DNA from: Limiplasma sp031556335
GTDB lineage: Bacteria > Bacillota > Clostridia > Christensenellales > Aristaeellaceae
Assembly: GCA_031556335.1 (NCBI GenBank)
Contig: JAVBTE010000114.1
Span: forward strand, 1-12,385
Direction: 5' to 3'
DNA: 12,385 bases
The position numbers were made by a program, and so were the translations under genes. This document shows positions 1-7,193 of the stretch, in pieces. Each line of letters opens with the position of its first letter. The stretch's first letter is position 1. Under the pieces are notes generated by a model. It was not told the origin of the DNA. It saw nothing but the letters and a program-made list of their open reading frames with translations, and made no database searches.

Positions 1-1
1 C

Positions 2-994
2 TTTGGGCTCAGCGACTCCATGAGCCACGTCATGCTCAGCCACTATTCCGGCACCATGCGCTACGACGCCCGGGTGGCGCTTCTGTCCGACGCCGAGCCC
101 GGCTATGGCCGCGCCGTGGCCCTGCGGGCAGGCGCGGACGCTTTTGAGGAAGAAATGATCGCCGCCCTGGAGATTTTCACAGGCGGCGACTGGAAAATGA
201 AACCCGTGTACGTGCTTGAAAACGGCCAAACCATGATCCATTTGGAGGACGCCGACAAAAACGGCGTGACCCTGCCGGAGCAAGGGGTCGCCCTTTCCAA
301 AAAAGCGGCGGAGGAATACGGCTACGCCCTGGGGGATTCCCTTCCCCTGCGTTTGCCCGGCGGCCGCACGGTGCATGCGCCGGTTTCGCAGCTGGTGGAA
401 CTGCAGCTAGACCAGGGCGTTTACCTGTCCCGGGCCGCTTGGGACCAACTGGGCCTGAGCCCCTGGCAACCTACCGACGTGCTGCTGACGGGCGACGCGC
501 TGGACCTTGCCACGGTGTCCGGCATGGACGGCGTGGAAAAAGTGCGCTCCATTGAGGAGGAGAGAAGCTCCAACGCGAAGAATCTGGATATCATGCAATT
601 CGTGGTGTTGCTGTTGGTGCTGTTTTCCGGCGTGCTTTCTCTGGTGGTGTTTTACAACCTGGGCCAGCTCAATTTTTCGGAGCGGGCGCGGGAACTGGCC
701 ACCCTGAAAGTTTTGGGCTTTACGCCCCAGGAGATCAAACAGCTGGTGCTGCGGGAAAACGTGTTCATCACGCTGATGGGGCTTGCCCTGGGGTTTCTGG
801 CGGGGCCCGCCTTCCACCGGCTGGTGCTGGGTTCGGCGCTGCCCGCCGCCATGCAGTGCGCGCCCTATATCGCGTCCTTTAGCTTTGTGCTCACAGCCGC
901 GCTTACGGTGTCCTTCGCCCTGCTGGTCAACCGCATGCTGGGCGCGAAGTTCAAGGAAGTCAACATGGTGGAAGCGCTGAAAAGCGTGGAATAA
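2..994 (+). CDS. FtsX-like ABC transporter permease, C-terminal part (5' end outside window)
   Basis: The frame is open from the first bases of the window, so the visible 330 codons are the C-terminal end of a longer protein; the ATG at 20 is probably internal. About 190 residues of extracytoplasmic, non-membrane sequence are followed by three hydrophobic segments at roughly visible residues 197-218, 253-275 and 288-309. Between the first two lies the charged stretch ERARELATLKVLGFTPQEI, characteristic of the FtsX/MacB permease domain, and the protein ends in MVEALKSVE, as many members do. The family works with a separate ABC ATPase, exporting lipids or peptides or transmitting mechanical signals across the membrane. 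The ATPase is not visible and may lie upstream. Two genes follow on the same strand with short gaps. The FtsX-domain assignment is firm; the substrate is unknown. Confidence 0.85.
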   Translation, partial: FGLSDSMSHVMLSHYSGTMRYDARVALLSDAEPGYGRAVALRAGADAFEEEMIAALEIFTGGDWKMKPVYVLENGQTMIHLEDADKNGVTLPEQGVALSKKAAEEYGYALGDSLPLRLPGGRTVHAPVSQLVELQLDQGVYLSRAAWDQLGLSPWQPTDVLLTGDALDLATVSGMDGVEKVRSIEEERSSNAKNLDIMQFVVLLLVLFSGVLSLVVFYNLGQLNFSERARELATLKVLGFTPQEIKQLVLRENVFITLMGLALGFLAGPAFHRLVLGSALPAAMQCAPYIASFSFVLTAALTVSFALLVNRMLGAKFKEVNMVEALKSVE

Positions 995-1034
995 ACGTGT
1001 CGCGGGCAAACCCCGCCAAAGGAGCGTTCGTCCG

Positions 1035-1613
1035 ATGAATCTGCTGTACGTCCTCAGCGCCTGCGCCTTTGCCCTGTATGTGGTCATCGTGCTGATCCGG
1101 GCCCGCATGCTTCGCAGGCGGGGCATTCGGGTCATCGTGTTCGGGGAAACGGACAAAAGCGATTTTCTTCTGGTGCCCCTGGTGTTGCTGATGGCCTATG
1201 CCGTGCTGGCGAACGCCTTTGGCCTGCCCCTGTGGCAGCCGCTGCTGCGGCCCTTCTGGGCCGGCGATATCCTCGGCTGGATCGGCCTTTTGCTGTGCGT
1301 CCTTTCCATGGCGGGGCTGGTGTGGGCCCTGCGCAGCTTTGGCACATCCTTCCGGGTGGGCATCGACCAGCAAAAGCCCGGCGAGCTCATCACCACGGGC
1401 ATGTTCGGCCTCAGCCGCAACCCCATCTATGTATGCTTTTTGCTGTTCTTTCTGGGACAGTTCCTCATCCACCGCAACCTTCTGCTTGGGGTTTGCAGCC
1501 TGGCGTTCGCGCTGGTCATCCACCGGCAGGTGCTGCGGGAGGAAGCGTTCCTCCGCGCCCACTACGGCGCGGCGTATGCGGCGTATTGCCAAAAGGTGCG
1601 CCGGTACCTGTAA
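1035..1613 (+). CDS. Isoprenylcysteine carboxyl methyltransferase-like membrane protein
   Basis: The product has 192 residues. Hydrophobic segments lie at about 3-21, 44-65, 75-97 and 131-162, so it is an integral membrane protein. The C-terminal half carries the signature of the ICMT/phospholipid N-methyltransferase superfamily: a Gly-rich lead-in, RNPIY at 128-132, then R-E-E-A-F at 168-172 and a closing HYG..Y..Y....RRYL. In characterised relatives the Arg/Asn-Pro and Glu residues help bind S-adenosylmethionine. The start is supported by AAAGGAG at 1018-1024, 10 bases upstream of ATG. Bacterial members mostly have no known substrate and prenylated proteins are not expected here, so the eukaryotic enzyme name should not be taken as the function; methylation of a small hydrophobic molecule or lipid is an inference. 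It is probably cotranscribed with the permease before it (40-bp gap) and the thiol oxidoreductase after it. Confidence 0.85.
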   Translation: MNLLYVLSACAFALYVVIVLIRARMLRRRGIRVIVFGETDKSDFLLVPLVLLMAYAVLANAFGLPLWQPLLRPFWAGDILGWIGLLLCVLSMAGLVWALRSFGTSFRVGIDQQKPGELITTGMFGLSRNPIYVCFLLFFLGQFLIHRNLLLGVCSLAFALVIHRQVLREEAFLRAHYGAAYAAYCQKVRRYL

Positions 1614-1637
1614 CATCTTGCATTTGGAGGGAACCCC

Positions 1638-2135
1638 ATGCAGCCATTGGAAGTATTTTTTGACTATGCCTGCCCCTATTGCCTGAAAGGCCACCAAAAC
1701 CTTGAGGCGCTTCTTTCGGAGCATCCCGGGGCCGAGGTGCTCTGGCGGCCCTGCGAGGCCCATCCCCGGCCGGAACAATATGGCCCCCACAGCGATTTGT
1801 GCATTCAAGGCATGTTCTTTGCCATGGAACAGGGCGCGAACCTTTGGGCCTATCACCGGCGGATGTATGACCTGTCCCTGCAAAAGGGCGTGAACATCGA
1901 GGACCCCACGGCCCTGGCCGCCCACGTAGGCGATTTGCTGGACGCGAAAGCCTTCCTGGCCGCGCTGCAAAGCGGCGCATACCGGGAGGCCCAATTGGCG
2001 GCCAACCGGTATGCCTACGAAAAGTCCGGCGTTTGGGCCGTTCCTTCCTACCGCATGGGCGGCAAAAAGCTGGACGCGGTGGAAAACGTAGGGGTTTTGA
2101 AAGCCGATTTGAAAAAATTTTGGGACGAGGCCTGA
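1638..2135 (+). CDS. DsbA/FrnE-like thioredoxin-fold oxidoreductase
   Basis: The product has 165 residues and no signal peptide, so it is probably cytoplasmic. The N-terminal strand EVFFDYACPYC places a CPYC active-site motif at residues 12-15, in the position used by DsbA-family thioredoxin folds. A helical insert follows at about 55-125, and V-P-S at 135-137 supplies the cis-proline loop expected opposite the CXXC. The C-terminal segment beginning G-G-K-K at 141 matches the last strand and helix of the fold. It resembles the cytoplasmic FrnE/2-hydroxychromene isomerase-like branch but is shorter than the usual roughly 200 residues. Additional cysteines are at 39 and 55. It follows the methyltransferase-like gene by 24 bp with TTGGAGGG at 1625-1631, so the two are likely cotranscribed. 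Role: thiol-disulfide exchange; partner unknown. Confidence 0.85.
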   Translation: MQPLEVFFDYACPYCLKGHQNLEALLSEHPGAEVLWRPCEAHPRPEQYGPHSDLCIQGMFFAMEQGANLWAYHRRMYDLSLQKGVNIEDPTALAAHVGDLLDAKAFLAALQSGAYREAQLAANRYAYEKSGVWAVPSYRMGGKKLDAVENVGVLKADLKKFWDEA

Positions 2136-2141
2136 CCGCTT

Positions 2142-2162
2142 CGGGGGCGGCCCCGCCTCTTT
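2142..2162 (+). terminator. Weak hairpin between convergent genes
   Basis: A 5-bp stem, CGGGG paired with CCCCG around a GCGG loop, is followed by CCTCTTT. It sits between the stop codon of the DsbA-like gene and the converging permease gene, where a terminator is expected. The T tract is short and mixed, so it is only a candidate. Confidence 0.3.
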
Positions 2163-2175
2163 CGGGCGTCCGGCG

Positions 2176-2976
2176 TTACAGCTGGGCGCCCATTTCTTTG
2201 TGGGCATATAGCCGCTGCGTGCAGAAAAAGCATAGGGCGCTCACCCCCAAGGCCAGGGCGACGGCCGCCGGGCGCAGGCCGCTTTCCATCACGCCAGAAA
2301 CATCAAAATACGCCAGAGGTGAAAGGAAGAAAAGGTCGGGCCGCTCCACGTACTGCACAAAGAACAGCCCGCAGTAGCAAAGAAGCAAAGCGGCCACCGC
2401 CGAAAGCATGCCCGTCCGGTAGCTTTTGGCCAGCGCGCTGCACAACAGCCCCAGGCTGAACAGCACGCACTGGGCCAAAAAGAGCCCCACGCCGGACAGC
2501 AAAATGCGCCCATGCAGCGCCGGGTCGCGGGAAACCGGCAGCATGCCCAGCACGGACATGCCGATGGTCACCACGGCCACCACCCCAAGGCCCGCCACGC
2601 CCGCCAGGGTCTTGGCCCATATCACCGCGCCCCGCGAACAGGGCATGGTAAACAGGTATTCCGCCGTGTGGTCGCGGGTTTCCTTTGCCACGATGGACGC
2701 GCCCGTCACCACGGCGTGGACGAACACAATCAGCCCCGTCCAGTAATACATCACGATATAATAACCGGCAGGCTCCTGCAGGCTTACATTGTACACCCCA
2801 AACACCAGCTGCCCCAGTTTTGGAATCAGCACCAGGGCCTTTTCCACATAGGCGCTGTATTGGCCCACCACCGGGTATTCCAGTATGCCCAGGAACGCCA
2901 CCAGACCCACCACCGCGCTCCAAATGAGCAGCCCTCGGCGGGAACGGCGAAATTCCGCTTCCCAAATGGTTTTCAT
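2176..2976 (-). CDS. ABC-2 type transporter permease (second permease of the operon)
   Basis: The product has 266 residues and is largely hydrophobic, with about six membrane segments: about 17-37, a segment near 75-95, and further ones near 105-135, 165-190, 190-210 and 235-255. The cytoplasmic loop K-E-T-R-D-H-T-A-E-Y-L-F-T-M-P-C-S-R at about 98-115 is the element that couples ABC-2 permeases to their ATPase, seen in relatives as KE...GT.E.LLT.P.SR. It is the last gene of the tetR-ATPase-permease-permease operon and starts 9 bp after the previous stop with an AGGTGA ribosome binding site. It probably forms a heterodimer with the permease encoded just upstream. The substrate is unknown; drugs, peptides or lipids are all possible for this family. 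Confidence 0.88.
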   Translation of the reverse strand: MKTIWEAEFRRSRRGLLIWSAVVGLVAFLGILEYPVVGQYSAYVEKALVLIPKLGQLVFGVYNVSLQEPAGYYIVMYYWTGLIVFVHAVVTGASIVAKETRDHTAEYLFTMPCSRGAVIWAKTLAGVAGLGVVAVVTIGMSVLGMLPVSRDPALHGRILLSGVGLFLAQCVLFSLGLLCSALAKSYRTGMLSAVAALLLCYCGLFFVQYVERPDLFFLSPLAYFDVSGVMESGLRPAAVALALGVSALCFFCTQRLYAHKEMGAQL

Positions 2977-2985
2977 GGGTTCACC

Positions 2986-3780
2986 TCACGACACGAATGT
3001 GACGTCCTTCCGGATGAAAGTGGCCATCGCGGCCAAAAGAAACAGGGCGCACAGCAGCCCCCAGGCCGCCAAATACCCCGGATCATAGCCCCCCAGGGCC
3101 ACGATGCGGCTGACGTTAAAGTAGGAAAAGGGTGTAAAAAACTTGACGGCCTCCGCCCCCACCTTGCTGGCAAAGGAGGAGAACACGTAAAACACGAACG
3201 CCACCCCCGCCGAAACCAGCATGGGAGCCCGGATTTTGGGCTGGGCCACGCCCACCAGGGCCCCCAGCAGGACAAAAAACAGCTCGATCCACAAAAACGA
3301 CAGGCCGGTCAGCCAGAACTGCGCCATGGGAAGGGGGCCCGGCACGTTCACCGCGGCGGACAGAACCGACGCCAGGGCATAGCAAAGCCCGATGAGAACC
3401 GCCGAAAGCGCCGCGCTGACCACCTTCGCAACAAAAACCACCCTCCGCTTGAAGGGCTTTGTGTACAAAAACTCCGCCGTGTTGTTCACCGTTTCCTTGG
3501 TGAAGGTGCGAAGCCCCAAAAACATGCCGCAAACCCCCGCCGCGATGGAAAAGAAGGCGGTCAAAAATCCGTAGACCCCAATGGGCTTCATCAGGATCTC
3601 CGCGTCCATGCCAATGAACTGCAACAGCCCGCCCCCGGCCATGGCGCTCAAGTCCGCCGCGCCGGAGCCGATCATGTCATAATAGAGGGGATACATCGCA
3701 AAAATCAAAAAGCCCACGGCAAGCGCCCACCCCATCGTATACGCGCGCAGCTGCCGCCACTCGTAGCGAAACACCGGCAT
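2986..3780 (-). CDS. ABC-2 type transporter permease (first permease of the operon)
   Basis: The product has 264 residues with about six predicted membrane segments. It starts M-P-V-F-R-Y-E-W-R, a typical cytoplasmic amphipathic start for ABC-2 permeases. The coupling-loop motif is T-K-E-T-V-N-N-T-A-E-F-L-Y-T-K-P at about 94-109, parallel to the equivalent loop in the next gene, so the two permeases are distant paralogues suited to forming a heterodimer. A 12-bp gap from the ATPase contains GGAAGTGA as ribosome binding site. It lies in a TetR-headed export cassette, so it is likely derepressed by the compound it exports or by a stress signal. That regulatory reading is inference. Confidence 0.88.
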   Translation of the reverse strand: MPVFRYEWRQLRAYTMGWALAVGFLIFAMYPLYYDMIGSGAADLSAMAGGGLLQFIGMDAEILMKPIGVYGFLTAFFSIAAGVCGMFLGLRTFTKETVNNTAEFLYTKPFKRRVVFVAKVVSAALSAVLIGLCYALASVLSAAVNVPGPLPMAQFWLTGLSFLWIELFFVLLGALVGVAQPKIRAPMLVSAGVAFVFYVFSSFASKVGAEAVKFFTPFSYFNVSRIVALGGYDPGYLAAWGLLCALFLLAAMATFIRKDVTFVS

Positions 3781-3792
3781 ACGCTCACTTCC

Positions 3793-4667
<875 letters not shown>

Positions 4668-4671
<4 letters not shown>

Positions 4672-5303
4672 GGCAAGTATTCCTCCTTATAAAAATGGCG
4701 CTTCATCAATTGCAGCGAGGCCTCAAATTCCCGCATCAGCTCATCGCTGCCAAGGCTTTTGTTGCGGGGGGCCTCGCTGGCGTATCCCTCCGCGAAACGT
4801 TCCAGAATGTTCATCACCAGGCGCGGGTCCACATCATCCTTGAAGCGCGCAAGGTCCGCGCCTTCCAGGGCGATGCGCTGCCGCAGGGCCGCGCCCTCCG
4901 CAAACAGGCCCTCCGCCGCCGCCATCGCCTCGGGGTCCGTTTCAAAATACGCGGTGCCAAGAAACGACAGCACGGCAGGGTTTCGGCGCAGAATGCTCAT
5001 TTTCACCCGGGCGCTGGCCAACACCCGGTCAAAAAAATCCGGGGCGGTCAGGTCCAGCCGGCTTTGAAACGCTTCGGTCACCAGGTTCGCCGCATGCCCA
5101 ATCAGGTAGCGGTACAAGGCCTTTTTGCTGCCGAAATAGTAAAACACCATGGCCTTGGAAATGCCCGCCTCCCGGGCAATTTCGCTGACAAACGCCTTTT
5201 TGTAGCCCGCCGAAGCAAACACGCGCATGGCGCCGCACAAAACGGCCTGGCGCTTTTCCGGCCCCAGGGCCAAAAACTTCTCCATTTCTTCCAACTCTTC
5301 CAT
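4668..5303 (-). CDS. TetR/AcrR family transcriptional regulator
   Basis: The product has 211 residues. The N-terminal three-helix DNA-binding domain spans about 14-62 and contains the TetR pattern: I-A-R-E-A-G-I-S-K as the turn, then the recognition helix and F-Y-Y-F-G-S-K-K-A-L-Y at 54-64. The rest is an all-helical ligand-binding and dimerisation domain of normal length. ATG is preceded by GGAGGG at a 5-base spacing. It is the first gene of the export operon and shares a 4-base overlap with the ATPase, so the repressor and pump are made together. The promoter just upstream has a palindrome in its spacer, the arrangement expected for autorepression. The ligand is unknown. The divergent hydrolase gene may also be under its control, but this is not shown. 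Confidence 0.93.
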
Positions 5304-5336
5304 TTGTTCCCTCCGTAAACCGCATCGGTTGATGAT

Positions 5337-5365
5337 AATATAGCACCTTCGACCGCTTCGGTCAA
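5337..5365 (-). promoter_or_regulatory. Promoter of the tetR-ABC operon
   Basis: On the minus strand, TTGACC (5365-5360) is separated by exactly 17 bases from TATATT (5342-5337). Both boxes are near the vegetative sigma consensus. Transcription would start near 5330 and give a short leader containing the GGAGGG ribosome binding site at 5309-5314. Confidence 0.75.
5349..5365. promoter_or_regulatory. Candidate TetR operator palindrome
   Basis: GACCG-CTT-CGGTC at 5351-5363 is a perfect inverted repeat. It extends to T(C)GACCG and CGGTCAA half-sites with one mismatch over 5349-5365. It overlaps the -35 box and spacer of the tetR promoter, so a bound dimer would block polymerase. The link to this TetR protein is inferred from position and symmetry. 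Confidence 0.65.
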
Positions 5366-5384
5366 TAAAATTTTTTTCTTTGTT

Positions 5385-5413
5385 TTGCCAAGCCGAAAAT
5401 CACGTGATATACT
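5385..5413 (+). promoter_or_regulatory. Promoter of the alpha/beta hydrolase gene
   Basis: TTGCCA (5385-5390), a 17-base spacer and TATACT (5408-5413) form a good vegetative promoter. The start of transcription would be near 5420, leaving a leader of about 29 bases before the ATG at 5449. A long T-rich stretch (5367-5386) lies just upstream and could act as an UP element. Confidence 0.7.
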
Positions 5414-5448
5414 GGCGGCAAGCCAGATACGACGGGGAGGAAACGCAA

Positions 5449-6315
5449 ATGAGCGAAAACATACGAAACGGCTTTGTGGAAACCGAAGGCGACCGGCTCT
5501 ACTACGAAGTGCGGGGCGAGGGCACGCCCCTTTTGATGATTCCGGCGGCAGGGGGCGACGGCGACTACTACGCCCCCGTGGCCGATTTGCTCGGCGACCG
5601 GTTCCAGGTCATCACCTACGACCGCCGGGCCAATGCCCGCAGCACCATGAACCAGCCGCAGAACTTTGAAATCAGCCAGCAAAGCCGGGACGCCGTGGCG
5701 GTGCTGAGCGCCGCAGGGGCAAAGCGCGCCGTGGTGTTTGGCAACTCCAGCGGCGGGGTCATCGCCCTGGACATGGCCAAAACCCAGCCTCAAGCGGTGC
5801 TGGCCGCCATCGTCCACGAGCCCGCAACGCCAAGCGTTCTGCCCGATGCCCGCAAATGGGGCCGGTTCTTCGCCCAGTGCTACCTGACCGCCTATCGGCT
5901 GGGGTCCTCCCTGGGGGCGGTGCGGTTCATGACCGGGGCCCGGTTGCCGCTTCAAAACCTGGCCAAGGCCCAGCGCAGGGCGGCCGAGTACGCCAAAAAG
6001 ACGCGCCCCTTTGAAGATGCGCCCCGCATTTCCGTCAAGGCCGGGCTGGATTTTTTGATGAAGCAGGAACTGCTGCCGGTCACCCGCTACGCACCCGATA
6101 CCGGCCGTATCAGGCAAAGCGGCGTACCCATGTTCATCGGCGTGGGCGAGGGGTCCAAAACCCGTACCCGGTGGATTGCGGAGGTGTGCCGCATTCTTGC
6201 CGAGGCGCTGGGCTGCCCGCTGGTAACCTTTCCCGGGGACCACGGCGGCTATATGGAGGAGCCGGAGGTGTTTGCCGCCGTTCTGCGCGACACGTTGCTT
6301 CCCTTTCTGGAGTAA
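5449..6315 (+). CDS. Alpha/beta hydrolase
   Basis: The product has 288 residues from the ATG at 5449, chosen because GGGGAGG (5434-5440) lies 8 bases upstream and because upstream in-frame codons would cover the promoter. The alpha/beta hydrolase core is evident: strand L-L-M-I-P-A-A-G-G-D as the oxyanion-loop region at 28-37, Y-D-R-R-A at 57-61, nucleophile elbow G-N-S-S-G with Ser100, and a late His265 in P-G-D-H-G-G. The usual acidic residue after strand 6 is not obvious; the matching stretch reads V-G-E-G-S-K, so Glu may take the role. A lid region lies at about 125-210. Closest in style to small esterase/peroxidase-like hydrolases of the Firmicutes. It is divergent from the TetR-ABC operon. 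The substrate cannot be inferred. Confidence 0.88.
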   Translation: MSENIRNGFVETEGDRLYYEVRGEGTPLLMIPAAGGDGDYYAPVADLLGDRFQVITYDRRANARSTMNQPQNFEISQQSRDAVAVLSAAGAKRAVVFGNSSGGVIALDMAKTQPQAVLAAIVHEPATPSVLPDARKWGRFFAQCYLTAYRLGSSLGAVRFMTGARLPLQNLAKAQRRAAEYAKKTRPFEDAPRISVKAGLDFLMKQELLPVTRYAPDTGRIRQSGVPMFIGVGEGSKTRTRWIAEVCRILAEALGCPLVTFPGDHGGYMEEPEVFAAVLRDTLLPFLE

Positions 6316-6382
6316 AATGCCGCTTGCCATGATATGACGCCGGGTTGACGCTTCCTCTCTTTCCCTTCGCGGCCCTTCCGCC

Positions 6383-6411
6383 TCGACAGCTACTTTTGGT
6401 TATGTTATACT
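6383..6411 (+). promoter_or_regulatory. Promoter of the HTH gene
   Basis: TCGACA (6383-6388), a 17-base spacer and TATACT (6406-6411) differ from the vegetative consensus by one base in each box. Transcription would begin near 6418, giving a leader of about 24 bases to the ATG at 6442. Confidence 0.7.
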
Positions 6412-6414
6412 TGG

Positions 6415-6426
6415 CGTAACGTCACG
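6415..6426. promoter_or_regulatory. Imperfect palindrome at the HTH gene start site
   Basis: CGTAACGTCACG is a 12-base inverted repeat with a single mismatched pair. It lies immediately after the -10 box at the predicted transcription start, where an autorepressor could bind. There is no direct evidence that the HTH protein recognises it. Confidence 0.3.
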
Positions 6427-6441
6427 AAAGAGGTGCCGCGG

Positions 6442-6897
6442 ATGCAGAAAAAAATGACCACCCAGGAGCTGGACGGCCTACTGAAGGAGGCCCGGGACGC
6501 CGCCCAGGCCCTGGACCATCTCAAAGACGAAATGCAAAACCGCAACGTGCATATGTATCTGAACGAACTGCTGGTGGAATCCGGCAAAGAAATTCCCGCC
6601 ATAGCGCAACAAGCGGGCCTGAGCCAGTCCTTCACCTACCAAATTTTTGAAGGAGCCCGCAACCCCGGCCGCGAGGTTTTGCTGCGGCTGATTTTTGTGT
6701 TCGGGCTGCCGCTGGAAACCGCACAGCGGCTTTTGCGGCTGGCGCAGCGCGGGGAGCTGTATGCCCGCCTCAAGCGGGAAGCGCTGCTGATTTTTGCCAT
6801 CGAGCACCAGTATTCGCTGGCCCAGACCAACACCCTCCTGAGCCACTTTGAGGAGCACCCCCTGCTCCCCAGCGACAAGGAGGGCCCCACGGCCTAA
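6442..6897 (+). CDS. Cro/C1-type helix-turn-helix protein next to kinase genes
   Basis: The product has 151 residues from the ATG at 6442. I preferred this over the in-frame GTG at 6433 because AAAGAGG (6426-6432) is 9 bases from the ATG and would touch the GTG. After a charged N-terminal helix region, residues about 36-95 form an XRE-like domain: M-Y-L-N-E-L-L-V-E-S-G, I-A-Q-Q-A-G-L-S-Q-S-F-T-Y-Q-I-F-E-G, then P-G-R-E-V-L-L-R-L-I-F-V-F-G-L. A C-terminal helical part, R-E-A-L-L-I-F-A-I-E-H at 112-122, resembles, from memory, a family of small HTH proteins found beside Ser/Thr kinase and FHA genes in Clostridia. It has its own promoter and terminator, so it is transcribed separately from the kinases. 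It may be a DNA-binding regulator or a phosphorylation target; both are inferences. Confidence 0.85.
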   Translation: MQKKMTTQELDGLLKEARDAAQALDHLKDEMQNRNVHMYLNELLVESGKEIPAIAQQAGLSQSFTYQIFEGARNPGREVLLRLIFVFGLPLETAQRLLRLAQRGELYARLKREALLIFAIEHQYSLAQTNTLLSHFEEHPLLPSDKEGPTA

Positions 6898-6945
6898 GGG
6901 CCTTACGAAAACCCGTATTCATCCAGGGGCCCACCGGGCCCTCTG

Positions 6946-6970
6946 CCGGACGTGTCGCGTCCGGTTTTTT
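6946..6970 (+). terminator. Rho-independent terminator of the HTH gene
   Basis: A perfect 7-bp stem (CCGGACG paired with CGTCCGG, 5-base loop TGTCG) is followed directly by six T residues. It lies 48 bases after the HTH stop codon and separates that unit from the kinase genes. Confidence 0.88.
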
Positions 6971-7019
6971 CATTCCGCAAAAACCCCGCGTTTTGGGGGT
7001 CGTCCCCCGCCGCGTGTTT

Positions 7020-7039
7020 TACGCAAGCTGCGTATTTTT
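7020..7039 (+). terminator. Second hairpin with T tract
   Basis: The stem TACGCA/TGCGTA with a 3-base loop runs directly into TTTTT. The stem is short and half AT, so it would be a modest terminator, perhaps a back-up to the one at 6946 or an attenuator if transcription of the kinases starts upstream of it. Confidence 0.4.
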
Positions 7040-7047
7040 GCGTTTTA

Positions 7048-7076
7048 CCGCCCCAAACGCTGTATATTTGGGGTGG
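7048..7076. repeat. 29-base inverted repeat in the kinase leader
   Basis: CCGCCCCAAA (7048-7057) and TTTGGGGTGG (7067-7076) are inverted copies with one mismatch, which would be a G-U pair in RNA. The 9-base spacer CGCTGTATA contains the start of the only -10-like element here. It could be a protein-binding operator or an RNA stem. Confidence 0.5.
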
Positions 7077-7193
7077 AGTATGATAAGCTTTTTCCAGGTA
7101 TTTTGCCATTTGCTAAAGCTTCCCTCATCGGTGGCTTGTTTTCGTGTACCCTCGCATCCGCTTCGCGAATGATCTGCAGATAGGAAGTCGCTT

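Larger units (their letters stand above)
6971..7193 (+). other. Structured leader region before the kinase genes
   Basis: This is a 223-base non-coding stretch, more AT-rich than its surroundings, holding several inverted repeats. They are GGGGG-TCGT-CCCCC at 6995-7008; TACGCA-AGC-TGCGTA at 7020-7034 followed by five T residues; a 10-bp arm pair at 7048-7057/7067-7076; and AAGCTTT/AAAGCTT at 7085-7091/7115-7121. I could not find a convincing promoter. The best candidate is TTGCGT (7038-7043) with TATATT (7063-7068), whose 19-base spacer is too long to be comfortable. No riboswitch class is recognisable. The promoter for the kinase genes must lie here or they are read from upstream. Confidence 0.5.

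Noticed and set aside
960..2207. A 415-codon open frame on the - strand opposite the methyltransferase-like and DsbA-like genes
   Set aside because: Same composition pattern of an antisense shadow; the + strand genes have motifs and ribosome binding sites.
5362..6330. A 322-codon open frame on the - strand opposite the hydrolase
   Set aside because: The + strand frame has the GxSxG nucleophile elbow and a strong promoter; the antisense frame has no recognisable domain.
6433..6441. GTG at 6433 as the start of the HTH protein
   Set aside because: The AAAGAGG ribosome binding site ends directly at this GTG, leaving no spacing. The ATG at 6442 has a 9-base spacing.
6935..6945. GGGCCC inverted repeat just before the HTH terminator as a separate element
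   Set aside because: The 6-base arms around ACC could fold, but it is adjacent to the clear terminator and has no T tract of its own, so I did not list it.
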